From NCBI GenBank assembly GCA_023418505.1, contig JAEZZR010000001.1, forward strand, positions 248,001 to 312,000: a stretch of 64,000 bases of DNA, read 5' to 3'. Under the pieces are notes generated by a model. It saw nothing but the letters and a program-made list of their open reading frames with translations. It was not told the origin of the DNA and ran no database searches. A program made the translations under genes and the position numbers. Below are positions 51,480 to 59,673 of the stretch, one piece after another; the first letter of the stretch is position 1, and every line of letters starts with the position of its first letter. This stretch comes from Actinomycetes bacterium (GTDB lineage: Bacteria > Actinomycetota > Actinomycetes > Mycobacteriales > Mycobacteriaceae).

Positions 51480-52366
51480 GCTCTTCACCACGTGCTACCG
51501 CAGCTGACTGGCTGGAAGGCGCCAGGCCACACACCTGGGCCAATGCTTTCGCACCTGTGATCGCAGGATCGGCGGCCGCTGCGGCGTCGGGAGGCTTTTT
51601 TTGGGGCAAAGCCCTACTTGCTGCCATCGTGTCTTGGGCGTTGATCGTGGGCGTGAACTACGCCAACGACTATTCCGATGGCATCCGTGGCACCGACGAC
51701 GTACGCTCCGGGCCACAACGACTCACCGGATCTGGGCTCGCCCGGCCACAGCAGGTAAAACATGCTGCATTTTTCAGCTTCGGAATCGCAGCAATCGCAG
51801 GTACCGTCTTGGCGTTGACAAGCGCTTGGTGGTTGATCCTGGTCGGAGCGCTCTGCATTGCAGGCGCGTGGTTCTACACCGGTGGTAAGAATCCGTACGG
51901 TTATCGCGGATTCGGCGAGATTTCGATCTTTGTTTTCTTCGGGTTAGTTGCAGTACTCGGCACGGAATTTACGCAAGCCGGCTCGGTGAGTTTGGTCGGT
52001 GTTTTACTTGCGATAGGTGTCGGTGCGATGTCCTCATCGGTAAACCTGGTGAATAATCTGCGCGATATTCCTACGGATACTCAGGCCGGGAAGATCACCC
52101 TTGCTGTGCGCCTAGGAGATACGCGCACGCGCAAAGCTCTACAGTTGCTGCTGTTGCTAGTGCCCGTATTCACGGTGATGATTGCCGCGCTTACTACTTG
52201 GTGGGCGTTGGTGGGCTTGGCTGCGGCTCCGGTATTGTTCCTTGCCTTACAGCCGGTAACTTCAGGCAAAAAGGGAACGGCTCTAATCCCAGTACTCGGA
52301 TTTATTGGCCGGGCAATGGTGCTGTGGACGGTTGCCATCGCTCTGGCTATCGCGCTTACGGGCTAA
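51476..52366 (+). CDS. menA: 1,4-Dihydroxy-2-naphthoate polyprenyltransferase MenA
   Basis: MenA (296 residues) is an UbiA-family membrane enzyme with eight or nine hydrophobic helices. It attaches the polyprenyl chain to dihydroxynaphthoate. The Mg/diphosphate motif is NYANDYSDG (61-69) followed by IRGTDDVRSGPQRLTGSGL, and the second is NLVNNLRDIPTDTQAGKITL. It is translationally coupled to menE. Confidence 0.96.
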   Translation: MSSSPRATAADWLEGARPHTWANAFAPVIAGSAAAAASGGFFWGKALLAAIVSWALIVGVNYANDYSDGIRGTDDVRSGPQRLTGSGLARPQQVKHAAFFSFGIAAIAGTVLALTSAWWLILVGALCIAGAWFYTGGKNPYGYRGFGEISIFVFFGLVAVLGTEFTQAGSVSLVGVLLAIGVGAMSSSVNLVNNLRDIPTDTQAGKITLAVRLGDTRTRKALQLLLLLVPVFTVMIAALTTWWALVGLAAAPVLFLALQPVTSGKKGTALIPVLGFIGRAMVLWTVAIALAIALTG

Positions 52367-52406
52367 GCTTTCGCGGAACCCGCGAGCTATCTAAACGCCA
52401 TCGCGA

Positions 52407-52793
52407 TTAATTCTCGCGCTCAGCGAGTTGCTCGCGCAGATACTCTTTGTGCGCCCGGCGAGCATCACTCCACTGGGCAACGGATTCATTGGCTGACATC
52501 CTCAGGTTCGGGAACATCAAAACCGACACCGGCAACGCAATGATAAGCGCAAACACGGCCGTTAGCGCTGCAGGCATGTACACGCCAAACAAATAAAGCA
52601 CCACAATCATCAGTGCGAAGATCGCCAGGAAAAGCACCAACCGGGCTAACCCGTACCAAAAAATGCCTTTGAAAGCTTTGCTTCGCTTTTCCTTCGTTAC
52701 CGCTTCATGCGAGGTGCTCTCGGGTGGAGTCTGATCAGTCTGATCGCTTGATGGATCGCTTACGTTGTCACTCACGCTGGTTACTTTACTCAA
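52407..52793 (-). CDS. DUF4229 membrane protein
   Basis: This 128-residue protein has a polar N-terminus, two transmembrane helices (about 48-70 and 76-95) and a charged C-terminus (WSDARRAHKEYLREQLAERE), matching the DUF4229 family. The start is TTG at 52793 without a strong ribosome binding site, so it may be shorter. The function is unknown. It converges on menA. Confidence 0.7.
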   Translation of the reverse strand: MSKVTSVSDNVSDPSSDQTDQTPPESTSHEAVTKEKRSKAFKGIFWYGLARLVLFLAIFALMIVVLYLFGVYMPAALTAVFALIIALPVSVLMFPNLRMSANESVAQWSDARRAHKEYLREQLAEREN

Positions 52794-52840
52794 TGGTGGT
52801 CTCGGGTAACGTGGTGGCGGGGTAGCTTAGAGGAGTTGTT

Positions 52841-53128
52841 GTGGGTCGCCTGTTATTAATTTTGCTCATCGTTTTGGCAATTGTGCTGCTATGGAAGGCT
52901 TTTGGCCCAGGTGCACGTAAATCGGGCAACAACCGGCCTTTCCGCCTGAATAAGCCAGCACAACCTCAAAAGAAATTTATTGCTCCCGACGACGATCCGG
53001 ATTTCATCTGGAAGTTGAAAAAGGCTGAGTACGACCGGAAACGTCGTGAAGAACAACAACGCCGGGAGCGTCAGGAACGGCAACGTCGGCAACAACGCGA
53101 CGATGATGCTGGCGACGCTAGCAGTTAA
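52841..53128 (+). CDS. Small membrane protein with charged tail
   Basis: This 95-residue protein starts with GTG after an AGGAG ribosome binding site. It has one N-terminal transmembrane helix (LLLILLIVLAIVLLWKAFGP) and a cytoplasmic part ending in an Arg/Gln/Glu-rich, probably helical tail. The short motif APDDDPDFIWKLKK lies between them. The family is not recognised. Its stop codon overlaps the left copy of the 34-bp repeat derived from the rmlA 3' end. Confidence 0.75.
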   Translation: MGRLLLILLIVLAIVLLWKAFGPGARKSGNNRPFRLNKPAQPQKKFIAPDDDPDFIWKLKKAEYDRKRREEQQRRERQERQRRQQRDDDAGDASS

Positions 53129-53158
53129 ATTCTCGGCTGCTGCAACAGCTGCAGCAAG
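53125..53158 (-). repeat. Left copy of a 34-bp direct repeat: vestigial rmlA 3' end
   Basis: Read on the minus strand it encodes LLQLLQQPRI and a stop, the exact C-terminus of RmlA. It matches 55910-55943 at 31 of 34 bases, and the three differences are all silent third-codon changes. No similarity continues upstream of the repeat. Confidence 0.9.
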
Positions 53159-53184
53159 CCTCTAGCGATCGAAGGATCTCTGCC

Positions 53185-55023
53185 TTATCGATGTCTGCTT
53201 CGGCTATGACTTGCACCAAGAATCATTCCCAATACCGCCACAATTCCTGTACCTAGCCACATGAGGAAGAGGAAAACCCACGGAACATCGAGCGGATACG
53301 TAACTCCTAGGGAATCTAGAACCTCCTGCACCTGGCTCATTGCTGCCCTTATTCCAAAGTATGTGAAGGCGCCCGCAACCAACGCAATCGCAAGGCCAAC
53401 CCAGCCAAATACGAGCTTTCTCGTTTTCTGCTGCATACCCAGCTTCTGCAGAGATCGATTAACATCACGCCGATTAACAGCAAAACCCACAACACTGTAG
53501 AGGAATCCCAAAATCGCGACGAAGGATATCCCTCCAATCATCGAAATGATCGATTCCGTCTGCGAAGACTGGACAGTCTCGAGATCTGCAGTGACGTATT
53601 GCTCTAGCGTCTGCCACTCATACTGTGGAAGCGCCTGCTTAATAGCATCGATTCCCCCTGGAGCAACAGCATATGAGCGTGCATAAAGATTCTCTGGGTC
53701 GCTAGCCGAGAACTGCTGGATATTTACTCCAACAGCGGAACCGAAAATCGAATTGGCTGAAGCCAAGGCAACAACCTCGAGTTCACGAGTTTCACCGAAA
53801 TCATTAGTAAGCGTGATGCGGTCGCCAATCTCGTAGCGGGTGGCGCTTGCAACAACTTTGTTATCAGCTACGGCTTGGAGATCTCCAGACTCGATAGTCG
53901 CATCACTCAGCATCGGAGCTAAGTGATCTGGATTGAATTGAATGACCGGCATTTGTTGCAGTGACGGCGCGTTCAAAATCCATCCATTATCCGAGACAAA
54001 TGGCGAAACATCTACCGTCGGAGTATCCGTCTCAACGATTTCGGTAGTCAAAGCGTCAGCCGAAATCGAATTCATGGCCATATATTTGCCTGCCGAAGAG
54101 GAAGCGAGAGTCAGCATCGCACTCGTACCGCCCACACTGAGCAATAGAGCTGAAATCAACGCGATCGCACTGATCCGTCCCGAAAATCCCGAGATTACGC
54201 CACCAACACTTAACCCAGTAGCACCCCACTTCTGGAGCACTTTCGCTAAAAGCACCAGCAAAATCGGCATAATGCACGCTAGTGCCAGGATCGTTGCAAA
54301 CATAGCTCCAAACGCGGAACCATTCAGATTTTCGATAGTTGTCTGATGACTCAATATCGTGACCAAGCTGAAAACAAGTACGCCGAAAGCAACGACTTGA
54401 AGTGCGACACGCACCTTGGAAATGGCCCTGTGATTCGTGGACTCGTTACCCAATCTTGTGAGGCTTCGCGCCTGTTGGAGTACCACCAAACACGAGAACA
54501 GAGCTAGGACGAAAGCGATGATTCCGCTGATCGACGGCAACGCTGCAACACCGACGTCCGAAACATCCAATCCGATTCTAGACAAAAGCCAAATTTGGCT
54601 CGATTGGATTACAGGCGACAGTAGAAAGGAAATAAAAAAAGCTAATATCACTGCCATTACGGCGAACATCACGAAGGTAGAGACAACGCGCAATGCAGAG
54701 ACACCTAGAACCCGCAGCGAACCTACAGTTTTCTTCGCATCAGCAATCATGAACTGTACGATGGCGGCCTGCATCAGTAAAGCCACGACAATTGTGATAC
54801 TTAAAACTAAGAAGCTATAAGTGCTAATGCCATCTAGGGTATTGATCCGCTGAATCAAGTCAGTGCTGATATTCGAATTTACCTTTAATTCATTCGATTT
54901 GTCAGCGGCATTCACTGCTACCGAGGTAACTCCGCTCAGGATCCCTAACAGCAACGTTGCAATTACAAATTGCGCTATTAAAGCTACCTTATGACCTTGC
55001 CAGATAGTTGCAGAAACCATCAT
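53185..55023 (-). CDS. FtsX-type ABC transporter permease
   Basis: This 612-residue membrane protein has an N-terminal helix (18-38), a three-helix FtsX-like block around residues 70-190, a central extracytoplasmic domain (about 315-480) and a C-terminal three-helix block ending near residue 600. This is the plan of MacB/FtsX-like permeases, which act mechanically or as exporters rather than as importers. The start overlaps the ATPase stop by one base. GC content looks lower than in neighbouring genes. With the flanking repeats this suggests acquisition by transfer. The substrate is unknown. Confidence 0.85.
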   Translation of the reverse strand: MMVSATIWQGHKVALIAQFVIATLLLGILSGVTSVAVNAADKSNELKVNSNISTDLIQRINTLDGISTYSFLVLSITIVVALLMQAAIVQFMIADAKKTVGSLRVLGVSALRVVSTFVMFAVMAVILAFFISFLLSPVIQSSQIWLLSRIGLDVSDVGVAALPSISGIIAFVLALFSCLVVLQQARSLTRLGNESTNHRAISKVRVALQVVAFGVLVFSLVTILSHQTTIENLNGSAFGAMFATILALACIMPILLVLLAKVLQKWGATGLSVGGVISGFSGRISAIALISALLLSVGGTSAMLTLASSSAGKYMAMNSISADALTTEIVETDTPTVDVSPFVSDNGWILNAPSLQQMPVIQFNPDHLAPMLSDATIESGDLQAVADNKVVASATRYEIGDRITLTNDFGETRELEVVALASANSIFGSAVGVNIQQFSASDPENLYARSYAVAPGGIDAIKQALPQYEWQTLEQYVTADLETVQSSQTESIISMIGGISFVAILGFLYSVVGFAVNRRDVNRSLQKLGMQQKTRKLVFGWVGLAIALVAGAFTYFGIRAAMSQVQEVLDSLGVTYPLDVPWVFLFLMWLGTGIVAVLGMILGASHSRSRHR

Positions 55024-55748
55024 CAGCCCTTCGTACCCAGATCGCTATCTTCAGCGAACGCTTGAAGGATTTCCATGGCGGAAGGCGCATCCATAGTTCG
55101 CGCAATTGCTCCGTCCTTAAGCTCTACCACGGTGTCTGCTGCAGCCGCGATATAAGGATCATGGGTAACCATAATTATGGTTACTCCCGATTCAGATACG
55201 GATCTCAGCAGATCGACTACTAACCTAGAGTTAGCATCATCCAGCGCCCCGGTCGGCTCGTCCGCGAAAATCACCTCGGGTTTTCCAGTCAGCGCCCGGG
55301 CGATAGCGACACGCTGACATTGCCCTCCAGATAGTTCAGTCGGTTTCTTATCCCCGAAGCCGCTAAGCCCCACCCGCTCGAGAGCATCATCTACTGATCC
55401 GGAATCAGAACTATTCCCACTAATTTTCTTGCCTAGTGTGATGTTTTCCGAAGCAGTCAGAAAATCCAGCAGATTATAGTCTTGGAAAAACGTTGCCGTC
55501 TTCTGCGAACGCAACTTGGATCGTGCGCGATCTGAAAGATCAAAAAGATCAACATCGTCGCAGTACACCGATCCCGAGGTTGGAGTCTCTACACCCGACA
55601 TAATATTGAGTAATGTCGATTTTCCCGATCCTGACCTACCCATTAAGGCAATAAAACTACCTTCTTTAAACGTATAGTCAATATCTTTAAGAACCGGACC
55701 GTCCGCTTCCCTAAAAGTCTTGGTAACGCCTTGTAATGAAATCTTCAT
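55023..55748 (-). CDS. MacB/LolD-type ABC transporter ATPase
   Basis: This 241-residue ATPase has Walker A GRSGSGKSTLLNIMSG (about 37-52), a Q-loop FFQDYNLLDFLTASENITLG, signature LSGGQCQRVAIARAL, Walker B VIFADEPTGALD and the switch His in MVTHDP. All catalytic elements are intact. It powers the adjacent permease; the pair is translationally coupled. No two-component regulator, peptide precursor or membrane-fusion protein is nearby, so an export or immunity role is only a possibility. Confidence 0.93.
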   Translation of the reverse strand: MKISLQGVTKTFREADGPVLKDIDYTFKEGSFIALMGRSGSGKSTLLNIMSGVETPTSGSVYCDDVDLFDLSDRARSKLRSQKTATFFQDYNLLDFLTASENITLGKKISGNSSDSGSVDDALERVGLSGFGDKKPTELSGGQCQRVAIARALTGKPEVIFADEPTGALDDANSRLVVDLLRSVSESGVTIIMVTHDPYIAAAADTVVELKDGAIARTMDAPSAMEILQAFAEDSDLGTKG

Positions 55749-55909
55749 AGCTTATTACGCCTAGCCCATTTCGCCTTATCTCGCCTGGCGGTTGAAACAA
55801 CAAACCTTGGCGCCATGCTATCAGTTTTTTTTTTAAAACCAATGGGAAAATCGGCGGATTGAGCCTACTGGCCAGTGGCTAGGTGCCAACCCCTCGGCTA
55901 GGCCCGTGA
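55749..55909 (-). promoter_or_regulatory. ABC operon upstream region with A10 tract and rmlA 3' hairpin
   Basis: A run of ten T (55825-55834; A10 in the transcribed direction) lies about 80 bases before the ATPase start. AGCC-T-ACTGG/CCAGTGGCT (55862-55880) is a 9-bp inverted repeat with one bulge just behind rmlA and may be its terminator. Confidence 0.5.
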
Positions 55910-55943
55910 TTAAATCCTCGGCTGCTGCAACAGCTGTAGTAAG
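55910..55943 (-). repeat. Right copy of the 34-bp direct repeat: 3' end of rmlA
   Basis: These are the last ten codons and stop of rmlA. The left copy lies at 53125-53158, so the two copies bracket the ABC transporter pair. Confidence 0.9.
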
Positions 55944-56782
55944 TATTGCCCGTAGGCGGTAGCTTGCAGCTTCAAGCCGTGGGCTGCTAGCTCTTCGTCT
56001 CCAATGAAGCCCATGCGCCAGGCAACTTCTTCGGGCGCACCAATCTTTAACCCCTGGCGATGCTCGATTGTCCGCACAAAATCGCTGGCAGCCATCAGGT
56101 TATCTACCGTGCCGGTATCCAACCAGGCTGTCCCCCGGGGCAGCACTTCTACCTTTAGTTTGCCTAGATCTAAATAAGTCTGGTTGACATCAGAGATCTC
56201 TAATTCACCGCGTGCCGATGGTGTTAACCCTCGGGCGATGTCTACCACGTCCGAGTCATAAAAATACAAACCAGGTACGGCATAGTGGGACTCAGGCTGT
56301 TCGGGCTTTTCCTGAATCTTGGTGGCTAGCCCATTGCTATCGAAAGTCACTACTCCGTATGCCCGTGGATCTGCCACCCAATAGGCGAAGATAGCGCCAC
56401 CGACTACTGCATCAAAGCGACGCAACTGGGTACCAAGGCCTGCACCATAGAAAATGTTGTCGCCCAAGATCAGGGCTACAGAATCATTGCCAATATGGTT
56501 CGCACCTAAGATAAACGCTTCTGCCAGTCCATTTGGCTGTTGCTGAATCTGATAAGAGAGGTTGATACCAAACTGTGAACCGTCGCCAAGCAAACGCTGA
56601 AACTGTGGCGCATCTTCACGCGTGGTGATCAGCAAGATGTCCTGGATACCAGCCAACATCAACGTGCTGAGGGGATAGTAAACCATTGGCTTGTCATAGA
56701 CCGGCACCAATTGTTTCGACATTGCCAACGTCAGTGGGCGTAAACGCGATCCCGTACCGCCGGCAAGAATGATCCCCTTCAC
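55910..56782 (-). CDS. rmlA: Glucose-1-phosphate thymidylyltransferase
   Basis: RmlA (290 residues) makes dTDP-glucose from dTTP and glucose-1-phosphate, the first step towards rhamnose for the arabinogalactan linker. It has MKGIILAGGTGSRLRPLTLA, QLVPVYDKPMVYYPLSTLML, ILGDNIFYG and GTAWLDTGT. It starts three bases after rmlC and ends the rmlB-rmlC-rmlA operon. A second copy of its last 34 bases lies 2.8 kb away. Confidence 0.96.
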   Translation of the reverse strand: MKGIILAGGTGSRLRPLTLAMSKQLVPVYDKPMVYYPLSTLMLAGIQDILLITTREDAPQFQRLLGDGSQFGINLSYQIQQQPNGLAEAFILGANHIGNDSVALILGDNIFYGAGLGTQLRRFDAVVGGAIFAYWVADPRAYGVVTFDSNGLATKIQEKPEQPESHYAVPGLYFYDSDVVDIARGLTPSARGELEISDVNQTYLDLGKLKVEVLPRGTAWLDTGTVDNLMAASDFVRTIEHRQGLKIGAPEEVAWRMGFIGDEELAAHGLKLQATAYGQYLLQLLQQPRI

Positions 56783-56785
56783 GAT

Positions 56786-57487
56786 TTAAACCTCGGGAGT
56801 TGCAGCTTCTTCGTTGGCAAGCGCCCAGCCATCACGAAATGCGGTATCTAGAGTCACGTATTCATCATAGGACGGCAGTGAGTTGCCGTTGTCTTCAAAC
56901 TCCGCGATCGTCGGTGCAGCTTGGTCCTTCGCGGACAGCACCAACTCTGTACCTTCCGGTGCCAAGGCGCGTACGTCCAAGCCAGCAGCAAGGAGCTGCG
57001 GATCGAACCAGCTAATCTCGCGTTCAATTTCCGGGGTGTACTGCAAGGTGGTCAAATAAGTCAGCACAGAATCGTCCTTTTGAGCCACGAACCCGTGTGC
57101 CACGCCTGCAGGAATGTAGACCGCTCGCAAATTCTTTGAGTTCAACTGAACTGCTACATGCTGGCCAAAGGTTTCCGAACCACGTCGCAAATCAACCAAC
57201 ACATCAACTACTTCACCAGCTGGGCAAAACACCAATTTTGCCTGCCCCGGAGGCACATCAGCGAAGTGCAGCCCACGCGCCACACCTGCTGCCGACTGCG
57301 AAACATTCGCTTGCTCCGGAACGAATGGGTAACCAACCGCGTTCCCAAACGCATCAGAGCGATACCACTCTGCGAAAAAGCCCCGCTCATCACCGTGGAT
57401 CTTCGGCTCGAAAACATAGACCCCTGCCAGCGCGGTGGCTTCAAATTCGCCCTGTTTCTTTGGGGTGAAGAACTGTAGCTTGGTCAT
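56786..57487 (-). CDS. rmlC: dTDP-4-dehydrorhamnose 3,5-epimerase (stand-alone RmlC)
   Basis: This 233-residue RmlC has the cupin motifs KIHGDERGFFAEWYRSDAFG, QANVSQSAAGVARGLHFADV with the catalytic His, and YIPAGVAHGFVAQKDDSVLT. It has a longer C-terminal tail than typical RmlC. In C. glutamicum RmlC is described as fused to the reductase RmlD. Here it is separate, and no rmlD is present in the window. Confidence 0.92.
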   Translation of the reverse strand: MTKLQFFTPKKQGEFEATALAGVYVFEPKIHGDERGFFAEWYRSDAFGNAVGYPFVPEQANVSQSAAGVARGLHFADVPPGQAKLVFCPAGEVVDVLVDLRRGSETFGQHVAVQLNSKNLRAVYIPAGVAHGFVAQKDDSVLTYLTTLQYTPEIEREISWFDPQLLAAGLDVRALAPEGTELVLSAKDQAAPTIAEFEDNGNSLPSYDEYVTLDTAFRDGWALANEEAATPEV

Positions 57488-57520
57488 GGGTGCGAATATA
57501 CTAATCCTCGCCCTAAACCG

Positions 57521-58525
57521 CTATGCGATCTCGTGCTCTACCGTGGCGTACTTCGCCTCTGCCAGGGCGTATGCATCCGCCCACCAGGTGCGGTTATCTG
57601 AATACCACTGGACGGTCTGCGCTAAACCAGCGTCGAATTCATATTTCGGCTGCCACCCCAATTCCTGTATCGAGCTGGGATCAATGGCATACCGCATATC
57701 GTGCCCGGGGCGATCGGTGACGTGGACGAATCCGTCGGCAGGCAATTCAAACGCGCGCAGTAATTGCTTTACGACGTCCAAGTTGCTGCGTTCCCCATCC
57801 GCACCGATCAAATACGTCTGCCCTACTTCTCCGCGATCGAGGATTGCCCACACAGCATCGTTGTGATCGTCAACGTGGATCCAATCGCGCACGTTCTCCC
57901 CCGAGCCGTACAACCGAGGCCGTTTACCCTCAAGCAGACCGCAGATCTGGCGGGGAATGAACTTCTCTGGATGCTGGCGTGGCCCGTAATTATTCGAACA
58001 ATTACTGATCGTGGCTTCCAGGCCATAACTGCGCACCCAAGCGCGGACGAAATGGTCGGCCGCTGCTTTCGACGCGGAATACGGGCTCGATGGACGGTAG
58101 GGAGTTTCGCGGGTGAAGCGTTGCGGGTCGTCGAGAGCTAAATCTCCGAAAACCTCATCGGTAGAAATATGGTGTAACCGCACCCCGTGTGCCACGCACG
58201 CTTTGGCAACCTCGACGGTGCCCAACACGTTGGTAGTGACAAAAGGATCGGCATGGCGCAGCGAATTATCGTTGTGGCTTTCCGCGGCGAAATGCACCAC
58301 CACATCATGGCGCGCAATCAAAGGTGCAATCTGCTGCGCATCTCGGACATCGACCCGCTCGACGGCACAAATCCACTGGCCATTGGCATCCTGCAAGCTC
58401 GCCGGATTTGCCGCATAAGTGAAACTATCGGCAACAGTAATCTCTACCTCTGGCCGAGTGAGCAACGTGCGGTGTACAAAGTTCGAGCCAATAAAACCCG
58501 CCCCACCTGTAACTAAAACACGCAC
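57521..58525 (-). CDS. rmlB: dTDP-glucose 4,6-dehydratase
   Basis: RmlB (334 residues) is an extended SDR enzyme. The NAD motif is VTGGAGFIGSNFVHRTL, the active-site block includes STDEVFGDL, and the catalytic YxxxK is SPYSASKAAADH. NCSNNYGPRQHPEKFIPRQI is canonical. It is the first gene of the rmlBCA operon, 33 bases before rmlC. Confidence 0.96.
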   Translation of the reverse strand: MRVLVTGGAGFIGSNFVHRTLLTRPEVEITVADSFTYAANPASLQDANGQWICAVERVDVRDAQQIAPLIARHDVVVHFAAESHNDNSLRHADPFVTTNVLGTVEVAKACVAHGVRLHHISTDEVFGDLALDDPQRFTRETPYRPSSPYSASKAAADHFVRAWVRSYGLEATISNCSNNYGPRQHPEKFIPRQICGLLEGKRPRLYGSGENVRDWIHVDDHNDAVWAILDRGEVGQTYLIGADGERSNLDVVKQLLRAFELPADGFVHVTDRPGHDMRYAIDPSSIQELGWQPKYEFDAGLAQTVQWYSDNRTWWADAYALAEAKYATVEHEIA

Positions 58526-58559
58526 ACTGCCACCTTAAAACCTTGTGGGATCTGCTGGA

Positions 58560-58634
58560 CTGGTTAGAGCCGGACTGGTTAAAGCCGGGCTAGTTGGAAC
58601 CTGCTGGGGTCACGCCCACTTAGTTCAAACCTGC
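58560..58634 (-). repeat. 15-bp tandem repeat array continuing the ccsB 3' end
   Basis: Three adjacent 15-mers (58560-58574, 58575-58589, 58590-58604) follow the pattern of the last five codons of ccsB (58620-58634, AGLN plus stop). The 15 bases between are a decayed unit, so the period of 15 is kept. In the frame of ccsB the units read AGLN-stop, then AGSN-stop, PGFNQ and SGSNQ. Confidence 0.8.
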
Positions 58635-59546
58635 ATACGAGTGCAGACCAGAGACCACCATGTTGATAAAGAACAAGTTGAACACCATCGTGCCGAAACC
58701 AATGATGTTGATCCACGCTGCCACCGAGTTCTTCCAGCCTGGCGTAGCACGGGCGTGCAGGTAGCCGGCGTAAATAACCCAGGTAATCAGGGAGACGGTT
58801 TCCTTTGGATCCCAGTTCCAGAACCGGCCCCAAGCAATTTCTGCCCACAGGGCACCGAAGACCACGCCCAAGCCGAACAGAGGGAATGCCCAGATTGCAG
58901 TGCGGTAGGCAATCGCATCGAGCACTTCTGCTTTCGGCAGTGGCGCTGCCAGCTTGCCCATGAAGCCCTTTTCCTTACCCACTGGCTGGGAGTTACGGAT
59001 CAGGTACAGCACTGAGGCCACACCAGAGACCAAGAAAATACCCGCGCCAATCGAGACCACCGAAACGTGGATTGGGAACCAGAAGGACTGCAAGGCAGGT
59101 ACCACGGGAGCCGATTCTGCATACAGCATCGTGCCGGCGTAGAACATCAAGGCCACTACCGGGGTGAGCAGCCACGGCCAGAACACGCGCATGGACTCGC
59201 GGTGTAGCACGGCAGCAGCAATCACCATGGCAAACAGCAAGTTCACCGAGATGTACTCATACAGGTTGCCCCACGGGAAGCGGCTGGCCGATAGGCCACG
59301 CAGCACCACCGAAGCAAAGTGGACAGCCACACCTACTAACACCAGTACTTCGCCGGTGTTGCCTAGCTTGTTGGCCTTTTCGGTTAATACTTTGGCTCGG
59401 GCTTCTTGGCCAGATCTTTGCGCATCAATCGAAAGCTGACGCCGCGCATAAAACGCGATGAATACCAACAGACCTACCGCATAGAGCACAAACGCCGTGC
59501 GGAAAGACCAGTCTGAGAAAGTGGCCAACGTCTGATTGACAGGCAT
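58620..59546 (-). CDS. ccsB: Cytochrome c maturation protein CcsB (ResC-type haem handling)
   Basis: This 308-residue membrane protein has about eight helices. It shows SRFPWGNLYEYISVNLLFAM, HVSVVSIGAGIFLVSGVASV, and the Trp-rich haem-handling motif WAEIAWGRFWNWDPKETVSL before VIYAGYLHARATPGW. With ResB it transfers haem across the membrane to apocytochrome c. It is the last gene of the hemL-to-ccsB cluster known also in mycobacteria. Confidence 0.95.
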   Translation of the reverse strand: MPVNQTLATFSDWSFRTAFVLYAVGLLVFIAFYARRQLSIDAQRSGQEARAKVLTEKANKLGNTGEVLVLVGVAVHFASVVLRGLSASRFPWGNLYEYISVNLLFAMVIAAAVLHRESMRVFWPWLLTPVVALMFYAGTMLYAESAPVVPALQSFWFPIHVSVVSIGAGIFLVSGVASVLYLIRNSQPVGKEKGFMGKLAAPLPKAEVLDAIAYRTAIWAFPLFGLGVVFGALWAEIAWGRFWNWDPKETVSLITWVIYAGYLHARATPGWKNSVAAWINIIGFGTMVFNLFFINMVVSGLHSYAGLN

Positions 59547-59673
59547 GAAATCAAACTCCGATGCTGAAAAATCTAGTGCGAAACCGCAGGGCTATTGGCG
59601 TACCTATGCCAGGTTGCTATTAGCCAAGGCTCCACGGCGAAAAACACGTTCTCTGCTAACTTAGCGGGCAATT

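Noticed and set aside
52841..55748. Bacteriocin locus (small membrane protein plus ABC transporter)
   Set aside because: The 95-residue protein has no leader peptide, cleavage motif or Cys pattern of a precursor, is on the opposite strand, and no modification enzyme is nearby.
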